From positions 186,001 to 250,000 of the forward strand of contig NZ_JAGSYG010000007.1 of NCBI RefSeq assembly GCF_025685655.1: DNA of 64,000 nt, given 5' to 3'. The stretch's first letter is position 1. Each line of letters starts with the position of its first letter. This document shows positions 35,054 to 42,890 of this stretch, in pieces. The position numbers and the translations under genes are program-made. The notes beneath the pieces are model-generated. The model was not told the origin of the DNA, did not search any database, and saw only the letters and a program-made list of their open reading frames with translations. Source of the stretch: Acidicapsa ligni. GTDB taxonomy: Bacteria > Acidobacteriota > Terriglobia > Terriglobales > Acidobacteriaceae.

Positions 35054-36705
35054 CGTATAAGCAATGCATGCACCCGAGAAGCAGCAGCAAGATGCGCGCT
35101 CTCGCTGGCCCTCAACGAATCCGTATGCTGCAACGCGCTTTCGATCTCGTCGATAGACATCGTATGTGCGCTTTCAAAATGTTCCCCTGCCAACACCTCA
35201 ACCAGGCCCTCCCGTAACCAAAGCGGTGTGCGCTCGTTGGACTCAGACTCCACAAGAACATGAAGCATCTCGTGCATCAGCGTCTCCGAAGCAACTCGTC
35301 CACGCGCATGCAAAATTGCCTCCGGCTGTAAAACAATCGTGTCCCCTCGCGTACTCGCAAGTGCCCATCCAGGCTGCGTCGTAAGCTGACGAAACACCTC
35401 CGTCGTCGACGCAAAAATAATCTCAGGATGAATCTCTTGTTGAGGTGGAAACCGCTTCTCTGCATCACCCCACATCCGCTCGATCTCTGCCTGTTTCTCT
35501 GCAGAAAACACATGCGTAGCGCGTAGAGCAAGTGGACCGACGCGCGTCTCCTGCCACCCCATGTCCTCCGGCAAGATGCGTACCGTCGTCCCCGAAAAAT
35601 AGAAGGCAAGAATCTCTCGCGCATTCTTCCCCTCAGAAGCCATCTCCGTCGCGCCCACCTGGCAAAGACCAACTCCATGACCATGGCCACGGCCATCAAA
35701 GACAAGCTCGCCGTTGCGAACCCCAAGTTCGTATGCATCGCTACGAACACGATTCCATCCCATCGTTCGGCCAATCCCAAAGCGCAATGCACTTGCCGAA
35801 ACCATCGATGTCGCCCCATCCGCGCCAGTGAAAAGTACGCGCAACGCGCGCCGCGACGGACTTCGCTCCGCAACATGCGCTGTCACGATCCTTGCAGGCA
35901 AATGCCATCCTTCTTTTTGTGCGACCTCCAGCAGCGTACCCAGCGGAACATCCGCATGCCACGCTGCCGTATCACGCCGTCCGCAATATGGATCTCCGTG
36001 ACTGCGCAGATAAGGCGTACCACGAAGTTTGGGCCAGAGGATTCCAGCATCTTCTGTTAAACCGCCACAGTTCTGGCTAAAGAAAACCTCCACCTGATGC
36101 GGACCAAACCACAATGTCTCCCCTGCAGTTGCCCGCACTGCATCTTCGATAGCCAAAGACGCCGATCCAGGCAGCATCGCCTGACACGCAGTGCTATCGC
36201 ATAGATCCGCGCTCAGGTGACCATGTTGAGCAACGAAGTGGCTTCCATTCAACGCATACGTCCGCGCAAGAATAGCCAACGCACGCAAGGATTGCCCAGG
36301 TTCGTCATGTGCAGCCTCCGCGTTCAATACCGCAGCCACATAACGCTCGCTCGGCAGCGTAAGCACAACATCAACATTCTGCCTCCGAGCCTGTAGATGC
36401 CAAAGTCCCGTAGCGGTACGCATCTCACCTGTCGCATCGTCAGTAACACGCAGGGATCCACCAGCAAAGATCTCCTTAGGCGCAATAACATGAAGCGGCG
36501 CAGTCAACGGAGTGTGTATACATTTAGCGCATAGCGACGTCCATGCATGCGCGCCAATCGGCGTCACTGTCACAGTACGAAGACTTTGCGTGGAGAAAAG
36601 CGCCACCGATATATCCCGTCCACCGCTGCCGTCGCTCGTTGCTGCAACCGCTCCCAGACTCGCGAATAACATCACAAGCCAGGCAGCCCAACAGCAGCCC
36701 CTCAT
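34993..36705 (-). CDS. SpoIID/LytB-domain protein with C-terminal gluzincin peptidase domain
   Basis: This 570-residue exported protein has a signal (WAAWLVMLFASLGAVAA). The SpoIID domain has LPSERYVAAVLNAEA (Glu130, the likely catalytic Glu), AILARTYAL, EVFFSQNCGGLTED and GRGHGHGVGLCQVGATEMA. SpoIID proteins cut denuded peptidoglycan glycan strands or enhance amidases. A C-terminal domain has H478-EML-H482, then WLREGLVEVLAG with the expected third Glu, as in zinc peptidases of the MA clan. The fusion is unusual. The start overlaps the stop of the upstream transpeptidase gene by four bases, so the two are coupled. Its 3' end overlaps the facing membrane-protein gene by 61 bases. Confidence 0.88.
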   Translation of the reverse strand: MRGCCWAAWLVMLFASLGAVAATSDGSGGRDISVALFSTQSLRTVTVTPIGAHAWTSLCAKCIHTPLTAPLHVIAPKEIFAGGSLRVTDDATGEMRTATGLWHLQARRQNVDVVLTLPSERYVAAVLNAEAAHDEPGQSLRALAILARTYALNGSHFVAQHGHLSADLCDSTACQAMLPGSASLAIEDAVRATAGETLWFGPHQVEVFFSQNCGGLTEDAGILWPKLRGTPYLRSHGDPYCGRRDTAAWHADVPLGTLLEVAQKEGWHLPARIVTAHVAERSPSRRALRVLFTGADGATSMVSASALRFGIGRTMGWNRVRSDAYELGVRNGELVFDGRGHGHGVGLCQVGATEMASEGKNAREILAFYFSGTTVRILPEDMGWQETRVGPLALRATHVFSAEKQAEIERMWGDAEKRFPPQQEIHPEIIFASTTEVFRQLTTQPGWALASTRGDTIVLQPEAILHARGRVASETLMHEMLHVLVESESNERTPLWLREGLVEVLAGEHFESAHTMSIDEIESALQHTDSLRASESAHLAAASRVHALLIRYGVSSVRGWLSSGVPAGVR

Positions 36706-37544
36706 CGCGTTTGCCCTTCAGACGTAATATCTCGGAAGAATTTCTGCGCCAACCGTGCAGCAGTTCCACCATCGCCATGCGGCACATACACTACAAGCAC
36801 ATATCGACCAGGTATCGCGCCGACAAACCATCCATGAGTCCAGGCCTCTCCAGCATCACTCGCAGTCCCCGTCTTGCCGAGAATATCTACACCTTTAACA
36901 GCCGCCGGATCAGCCATGCCATAACTCACCGAATCCCTCAATCCACGCGCGATAACTCCATCCCGCGGCATTCTGCTTAATAGGTCACGATACGCTCGCC
37001 CCATTTCCAACGGAGACACAGACACTCCGTCAAGCCCCAGAACAGCCAGTTGGCGTTGCTCCACATTCACCAGATTCATAGACGCATGCTGCAAATGAAA
37101 CTCATGGAATGCCTCTTCTAATGCTGGTCCGGAAAAACGGCGCGCCATCTCTGCAAACCATGTATTACATGACTCAGCCAGTGCGCTCTCAGCAGTGAAT
37201 ACAGGATGGTCCGCCGGATGCGTGCATGGCAATGCCCTGCCCCCCACATGCAGATCACGTCGGCAGTAAACCTCCATCTCCGGACGTACAATACCATGCT
37301 CCAGCGCATACTCCAGCAGCAGCGGCTTGATCGCCGAGCCAGGCGATCCGCGGCGTTGTTTTCCCGCGGAAGCAAGCACCGCTCCCGTCCGCGGATCAAG
37401 CACTACTGCCGAGCCTTGCGTTCCTTGCAGAGCACGGAAAAGCGCGCGTTCTACCTCCTGCGCATGCGCCTGAATGAGGCTCGCAAAGAACAGCACAACT
37501 CCCAGCAACACCTTTATTTTCCTGCTAATCAAGCTACCTCGCAC
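36702..37544 (-). CDS. Stand-alone penicillin-binding transpeptidase domain protein
   Basis: This 280-residue exported protein has a signal peptide (VLLGVVLFFASLIQAHA) and all three penicillin-binding motifs: S70-AI-K73, S125-C-N127 and K224-T-G226. It is much shorter than class A or B PBPs; no glycosyltransferase or dimerisation domain is present. VVLDPRTGAVLASAGK is the typical entry to a transpeptidase domain. It could be a peptidoglycan D,D-transpeptidase or carboxypeptidase, or a BlaR-sensor/class D-like beta-lactam binder. Its stop overlaps the SpoIID gene start. The macroglobulin on the facing strand recalls the E. coli pairing of yfhM with pbpC. Confidence 0.87.
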   Translation of the reverse strand: MRGSLISRKIKVLLGVVLFFASLIQAHAQEVERALFRALQGTQGSAVVLDPRTGAVLASAGKQRRGSPGSAIKPLLLEYALEHGIVRPEMEVYCRRDLHVGGRALPCTHPADHPVFTAESALAESCNTWFAEMARRFSGPALEEAFHEFHLQHASMNLVNVEQRQLAVLGLDGVSVSPLEMGRAYRDLLSRMPRDGVIARGLRDSVSYGMADPAAVKGVDILGKTGTASDAGEAWTHGWFVGAIPGRYVLVVYVPHGDGGTAARLAQKFFRDITSEGQTR

Positions 37545-37768
37545 ATCTGCATTATCCAGCAGGCAACAGCAGAACGTCGATCACAGCCATATCCGCAAGA
37601 AACAAGTTGGCTCAGTCATCTATTAGTCAACTGTCCTCTGTCCATGCAACAAAAATTGCTATACGCAAGCGATTCCAGCGCATATATTGAACGTTAGCTC
37701 GCCACCTGACCTATTCTTTTAGACAACAACTCGACGTACCTCGATCTCATAGTGGAGCGCACTCTCAC

Positions 37769-39382
37769 TTGAAAGACGCCCAGTTCTCACAAACTCCAGC
37801 CGCGCAAACTCTTGGACGCATCGGCCTGCCAGCCTCCATCCAACAACTGGCATCGCAGCCGTGGGATGCAATCGTCGTAGGCGCAGGCCACAATGGCCTC
37901 GCATGCGCAGCCTATCTAGCTCGTGGCGGACAGCGGGTGCTGGTACTTGAGGCACGCGAACGCATCGGCGGCGCATGCACAGTAGAAGAAGCGTTCCCCG
38001 GCGTAAAGATGTCCCCATGCGCCTATCTTGCCGGCCTGCTCCATCCTCTTATCATCGACGAACTCGACCTTTCCTCTCGCGGATTCTCATGGACTCCGGC
38101 AACGAACGGACTCTTCGTTCCCTTCCTCGACGGACGCAGCATTCAGCTCTGGGATGACGACTCGCAATGTAATGCGGAGGTCCAGCGCTTTGCACCTGCA
38201 GATATTGAAGGCTTCCGCGCCATGGGCGATGTTATCCGCCGTCTCCGCGATGCACTCCGGCCACCTGGCGCGCGCGATACCTGGATAGGCGAAGCCCCCA
38301 CGCGTGACGAGATCGAGCAGCGTCTCGGCAATGACAAAGAGGCACTCGCAGTTCTCTTTGATTGGTCAATGGCCGAGTTCGTCGAGCACTATCTGCGCGA
38401 TGAACAGTTACAGGTTGCCTACCTCGGCCAGGGAGTCATCGGCACCAATGCCAGCCCCTTTGACAAGGGCACAGCGTCAGTCCGTTTTCATCACTCCTCA
38501 GGTCGTCTCGGCGGCATGCCCGGCATGTGGGGATATGTCAAAGGAGGCATGGGCATGGTCTCCTTCTACCTCTGCGACGCAGCACGTGAGGCAGGAGCCA
38601 CAATAGCCGCAGGCGTGCCCGTCGCACAGATTCTTCCCGGCGAAGGTGTCCTTCTCGAAAGCGGAGAAAAAATCTCCGCTCCCATCGTCATCTCGAACGC
38701 AGACCCAGTCGTTTCGCTTCGTCTGTTGGGTGCAAACGCCGACCACGCATGGAAGTCACAAGTCGAATCCATCCCCATTAAAGGCTGCACCGTCAAGCTG
38801 AACGTATTGCTTCGTGAGTTGCCCAACTTCAAATCGCGCCCCGGCACAAACCAACCTCATCACTACGGCCAGATCAATGCCCCTCTAACCAAAGAAGAAT
38901 GGAAACGCGGATTCGCCGCTGCCAGCGCAGGCCAACTCCCCGAGCATCTCTGGTGCGAACTTTATTTCCAAAGCGTGCATGACTCCAGCGTCGTCCCTGC
39001 CGGTCAACACACCATGAGCGTCTTCGCGCAATACGTTCCGCACACCTTTGCAGAAGGTACCTGGGACGATCACCGCGCAGCCGCACGAACGCTTGCTCTC
39101 AAGTCGATTGGCCGCTTTTGCAGCAACATCCCCAAGGCTGTCGAAGATGCGCAGGTACTCGGCCCTCCAGACATTGAAAAGAAGGTAGGCCTCACCGGCG
39201 GCCACATCTTTCAGGGCGAAATTCTCCCGCAGTTCATGTGGAGCAACCGCCTGCAAGCGCGCACCCCAATGCCCGGCTTCTATCTCTGCGGAGCATGCAC
39301 ACATCCCGGCGGCAGCGTCATCGGCATGAATGGTCGCAACGCAGCCATGGCCGTCCTGAAAGATACAGGAGTCAAAGTGTAA
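37769..39382 (+). CDS. Phytoene-dehydrogenase-like FAD oxidoreductase
   Basis: This 537-residue protein has the dinucleotide-binding motif VVGAGHNGLACAAYLA (glycines at 38, 40 and 43) and the FAD-ribose Glu in LVLEARERIGGACT. The C-terminal FAD-binding region PGFYLCGACTHPGGSVIGMNGRNAA is typical of the amine-oxidase/phytoene-desaturase superfamily. No carotenoid synthesis genes are nearby. The next genes are an amino-acid-type permease and a Rieske oxygenase, so an amine or amino-compound oxidase role is more likely. The start is TTG 37769, preceded by TGGAG about 12 bases upstream; the N-terminal 30 residues lie before the fold. Confidence 0.82.
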   Translation: MKDAQFSQTPAAQTLGRIGLPASIQQLASQPWDAIVVGAGHNGLACAAYLARGGQRVLVLEARERIGGACTVEEAFPGVKMSPCAYLAGLLHPLIIDELDLSSRGFSWTPATNGLFVPFLDGRSIQLWDDDSQCNAEVQRFAPADIEGFRAMGDVIRRLRDALRPPGARDTWIGEAPTRDEIEQRLGNDKEALAVLFDWSMAEFVEHYLRDEQLQVAYLGQGVIGTNASPFDKGTASVRFHHSSGRLGGMPGMWGYVKGGMGMVSFYLCDAAREAGATIAAGVPVAQILPGEGVLLESGEKISAPIVISNADPVVSLRLLGANADHAWKSQVESIPIKGCTVKLNVLLRELPNFKSRPGTNQPHHYGQINAPLTKEEWKRGFAAASAGQLPEHLWCELYFQSVHDSSVVPAGQHTMSVFAQYVPHTFAEGTWDDHRAAARTLALKSIGRFCSNIPKAVEDAQVLGPPDIEKKVGLTGGHIFQGEILPQFMWSNRLQARTPMPGFYLCGACTHPGGSVIGMNGRNAAMAVLKDTGVKV

Positions 39383-39461
39383 TCGTAGATGCATCCATAC
39401 CAGGTCAGCGAAGGCGGCAGATTTGCAACAGACAATCCATCCTCTTCCCAATAAACCTGAA

Positions 39462-40853
39462 ATGAAGCGCGAGATCGGCTTCCTCGATCTCACCCTCTTC
39501 TATGTAGTCAGCGGTCTAAGCCTTCGTTGGATCGCAACCGCGGCCGCCTCTGGCCCCAGTTCAATCGCCGTCTGGATCTTCGCCTGGATCGGCTTCTTTC
39601 TCCCACTCGCAGCCAGCGTATTGGAGCTCTCTTCCCGCTATCCGCAGGAGGGCGGCCTCTACGTCTGGGCGCGCGAAGAATATGGCAATTTCGCCGGCTT
39701 CATGGCCGCATGGACGTACTGGATGAGCAACCTTCCCTACTTCTCCGCCATACTCTATTTCGCAGCAGGAAGCGCTCTCTTTGCCGCCGGACCTCGCGGC
39801 GCAAGACTCGCCAGCCAGAGCGGCTATTACATGACATTCTCACTCGTTGCACTCGGCGGCATCACTCTCTTAAACATGCGCGGCGTCAAGCCCAGCAAAT
39901 GGCTCAACAACATCGGAGCCATTGGTATGGCCTTACCCGTAGCAGTTCTGATCATTCTCGGTTTCATCTCTTTCCTTCACTTCGGTAGCGCAACTCACTT
40001 CACTCTGGCCAGCTTGATACCGCACACCAGCATCAAGAACGCGATCTTCTGGTCCACCATCTTCTTCGCCTTTGGCGGCGTAGAATCCGGCTCCTTCATG
40101 GGAGAAGAAATCAAAAACACCCGCCGCACCGTCCCTCGGGCGCTTATCGCAGCAGGCCTGCTGATAACACTCGGCTACATCGGCGGAACCCTCGCCATGC
40201 TCGTCGCACTCCCCAGCGAACAGATCAGCGGACTAGGCGGCTTCATGACCGCCATCGTGCAGATGTGCCACAACCTCAACATCGATTGGATCGTCGTCTG
40301 CATCGCCCTCCTCGTCACACTCAGCAGCATAGGCGCAGCCGGAGCATACCTGGCCTCCTGCTCCCGCTTGCCCTTCGTCGCTGGTATCGACAACTACCTT
40401 CCCGCCGCATTCGGTCGCATCCACCCCAAATGGAACACACCCTACATCGCCGTCTTCTTTTATGGACTCGCAGGCATGCTCTTCGCCTTCCTCGGTCAGG
40501 CACAAACCTCCGTCAAAGGTGCGTACGACGTGCTCGTCAGCATGAGCATCATCACCTACTTCATTCCTTACTTATTCCTCTTCGCCTCCATGATTCGTGT
40601 ACAGAGCAAGCCCTCCGGAGAAGACATCATCCGCGTTCCCGGCGGGAGCCGCATAGCCATTGCACTCGGCATCCTCGGCCTGCTCACAACGACCATCACC
40701 ATCTGCCTTTCCGTACTGCCTTCAGACGACGAACCAAACAAGCCCCTCGCCATAATCAAAGTAGTCGGAATGACATTCATCCTCCTCGCAGCTGGCGTAA
40801 TCGTCTATACACTCGGCAAGCGCAGACAAGCAAGACTAACCGTGAACGCGTAA
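39462..40853 (+). CDS. APC-superfamily amino acid/amine permease
   Basis: This protein of about 463 residues has 12 hydrophobic segments. Hallmarks are FLDLTLFYVVSGLSLRWIA in TM1, YPQEGGLYVWAREEYGNFAGFMAAWTYW after TM2 and FFAFGGVESGSFMGEEIKNTRRTVPRAL in the TM6 region, typical of the amino acid-polyamine-organocation family. It should import an amino acid, amine or related compound. ATG 39462 is preferred over TTG 39423. It lies between the FAD oxidoreductase and the Rieske oxygenase on the same strand with gaps of 60-80 bases, so uptake and oxidation of one substrate is likely. Confidence 0.9.
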   Translation: MKREIGFLDLTLFYVVSGLSLRWIATAAASGPSSIAVWIFAWIGFFLPLAASVLELSSRYPQEGGLYVWAREEYGNFAGFMAAWTYWMSNLPYFSAILYFAAGSALFAAGPRGARLASQSGYYMTFSLVALGGITLLNMRGVKPSKWLNNIGAIGMALPVAVLIILGFISFLHFGSATHFTLASLIPHTSIKNAIFWSTIFFAFGGVESGSFMGEEIKNTRRTVPRALIAAGLLITLGYIGGTLAMLVALPSEQISGLGGFMTAIVQMCHNLNIDWIVVCIALLVTLSSIGAAGAYLASCSRLPFVAGIDNYLPAAFGRIHPKWNTPYIAVFFYGLAGMLFAFLGQAQTSVKGAYDVLVSMSIITYFIPYLFLFASMIRVQSKPSGEDIIRVPGGSRIAIALGILGLLTTTITICLSVLPSDDEPNKPLAIIKVVGMTFILLAAGVIVYTLGKRRQARLTVNA

Positions 40854-40913
40854 CGAACATGCGTCATCGCGCATAACTACGACAACAGCTCAAATCATCC
40901 GAGAGAATCGACC

Positions 40914-42026
40914 ATGAACCAGTCGCTCACAGCCATCCTTGGTCTCTACAACGACAAAGCGCCGCTCGAAGAAGCGCATACGATTCCCGCGCCCTGGTAT
41001 GTCGATCCCGCCATCGCTGCGCTGGAACAGCAGCAAGTCTTCGGCGGCACATGGCAGGCAATCGGTCGCATTGATCAGGTAGCAAAGCACGGTGATTACT
41101 TCACCACCGAACTCGCTGGCGAACCCATTCTCGCCGTGCGCGACGCCGACGGAGTACTCCGCGCCTTCTACAACGTATGCCGCCATCACGCCGCCGCTGT
41201 CGCCACGGCTCCCTGCGGACAAGCGCAGTCATTTCGTTGCCCATACCACGGTTGGAACTACGGCCTGGACGGCACACTCAAAGGCACGCCCGAGTTCACT
41301 GGCGTCTGCAACTTTGATCGCTCCAGCAACGGCCTCGTTCCTCTTGCAATCGATACATGGGAAAACTTCGTTTTCATCAACCTTACCCCCAACCCATCTT
41401 CCCTGCACCACTTCCTTGGCAACATGATGGAACGAGTAACACCACTCAATCTCAACTCTCTCCAATTTCACTCACAGCGAAGCTACACTCTCAATTGCAA
41501 CTGGAAGGTCTATGTAGATAACTATCTCGACGGTGGCTATCACGTACCCCATCTGCACAAGGGTCTGAACAGCGTACTCGACTACACCCGCTACACCATC
41601 GAAAACGGCGAACACTATTGTCTGCAATCCAGTCCAATGGTTGCCAGCGATAAAGATGCAGCAATTGCTACCACGCGCAAGGGCAACCGCGCCCATTACT
41701 TCTGGCTATACCCTAACTTCATGATCAACATCTATGAAGGCGTAACGGACACCAATCTCGTTCTTCCACTTGGCCCCGATAAGTGTCGCGTCGTCTTCGA
41801 TTTCTTCTTCACCCATATCGATGAGGAACATGAAGAGCACAATGCCGCCAGCATCGCCACCAGCGACAAAGTACAGGACGAAGACCTGGCCATCTGCGAG
41901 TCCGTGCAAAGAGGACTCACCTCGCGCGCCTACATCGCTGGCCGCTTATCAGTACGCCGTGAAGCAGGCGAACATCTCTTCCACCGCTTGCTGGCACATA
42001 GCCTCAAAAACGAATCAGCCAGCTAG
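40914..42026 (+). CDS. Rieske 2Fe-2S ring-hydroxylating / choline-monooxygenase-like oxygenase
   Basis: This 370-residue protein has a Rieske cluster C89-R-H91 and C109-PY-H112 (CPYHGWNYG). The mononuclear iron site region is N201-YLDGGYH208-VPHLH213. The C-terminal iron ligand is likely in the IATSDKVQDEDLAICESVQRG region. This layout fits the oxygenase component of quaternary-amine or aromatic-acid hydroxylases such as choline and carnitine monooxygenases (YeaW/CntA). No reductase partner is adjacent; it could use a reductase encoded elsewhere. Its 3' end overlaps the convergent aldo/keto reductase by 12 bases. Confidence 0.88.
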   Translation: MNQSLTAILGLYNDKAPLEEAHTIPAPWYVDPAIAALEQQQVFGGTWQAIGRIDQVAKHGDYFTTELAGEPILAVRDADGVLRAFYNVCRHHAAAVATAPCGQAQSFRCPYHGWNYGLDGTLKGTPEFTGVCNFDRSSNGLVPLAIDTWENFVFINLTPNPSSLHHFLGNMMERVTPLNLNSLQFHSQRSYTLNCNWKVYVDNYLDGGYHVPHLHKGLNSVLDYTRYTIENGEHYCLQSSPMVASDKDAAIATTRKGNRAHYFWLYPNFMINIYEGVTDTNLVLPLGPDKCRVVFDFFFTHIDEEHEEHNAASIATSDKVQDEDLAICESVQRGLTSRAYIAGRLSVRREAGEHLFHRLLAHSLKNESAS

Positions 42027-42851
42027 AGATTCGATAGCCCGTATCTCATCCTGCGAGAGCAACACCCGCTCACTCGCAAGATCCTCCAACATATGCGTCG
42101 AAGCCGACGTGCCGGTAAGCGGCAGCATACCCACACTCCGCGCAAAGCTAAATACCACCTGCGCAGTCGTCGCACGATGACGCATAGCCGTCTTCCGCAA
42201 ATAAGGGTCGCCCAGCACATCCGCATTCACAGTTAACAGCGAAAAGCCCTGGTAAACAATGCCGTGCGCATTACACAGGGCCCGCACTTCCCTGTCCCAG
42301 CCAAGTCGCGCATAGCAACGATTCTGCACAAACGCCGGCGCATCCCTATGCGTGGCAATCATCTGCTCCAGTTGTTCCAGCGAGATGTTACTGACCCCGA
42401 GTAATCGTGCTCGCCCAGCATCCCGCTCCCGCTGCATAGCCGCCCAAACCTCAGCATCTGCATCTGCCCAGGCGTAACCAGAGGCCGGCCCGTGGAGCAT
42501 ATAACTATCGACGTAATCAGTGCCAAGGTGCTCAAGCGAACTCGCCATCGACTGCGCAACCTGCACAGATGGACTTGCTACAGCATCGTAGGGCAGCCGA
42601 TGATCCTGCCCGCGTACATAAGTAAATTTAGTTTGTAAAAAAAGATCGTCGCGCGTTACCAGGTCGTCAGCACAGGCCGCCGCAATTCCTTCACCTACAC
42701 CTGCTTCAAAATAATGCTTCCGCTGATTCGCCGTATCAATGGCACGAAACCCGTTGCGAATCGCAGCTTCCGTGAGCCCCGCCGTTCGTTCTTCTTTCCA
42801 TGCTGTGCCGTAGAGAAATGTTGGAATAGGCTTGTTCGTAATCAAAGACAT
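42015..42851 (-). CDS. Aldo/keto reductase
   Basis: This 278-residue NADPH-dependent oxidoreductase has the family start (IPTFLYGTAW) and the catalytic elements Asp in GFRAIDTANQRKHY with Tyr nearby, Lys in FLQTKFTYVRG and His in DSYMLHGPASGYAW. The C-terminal VVFSFARSVGMLPLTGTSASTHMLEDL belongs to the cofactor-binding end. It reduces aldehydes or ketones, substrate unknown. It faces the Rieske oxygenase gene. The alpha-L-rhamnosidase gene ends 40 bases upstream on the same strand, so read-through from the rhamnose operon is possible. Confidence 0.92.
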   Translation of the reverse strand: MSLITNKPIPTFLYGTAWKEERTAGLTEAAIRNGFRAIDTANQRKHYFEAGVGEGIAAACADDLVTRDDLFLQTKFTYVRGQDHRLPYDAVASPSVQVAQSMASSLEHLGTDYVDSYMLHGPASGYAWADADAEVWAAMQRERDAGRARLLGVSNISLEQLEQMIATHRDAPAFVQNRCYARLGWDREVRALCNAHGIVYQGFSLLTVNADVLGDPYLRKTAMRHRATTAQVVFSFARSVGMLPLTGTSASTHMLEDLASERVLLSQDEIRAIESLAG

Positions 42852-42890
42852 ACCCTATTCTGCCATGCATGCAAGCCCAGGCCCTGACCT

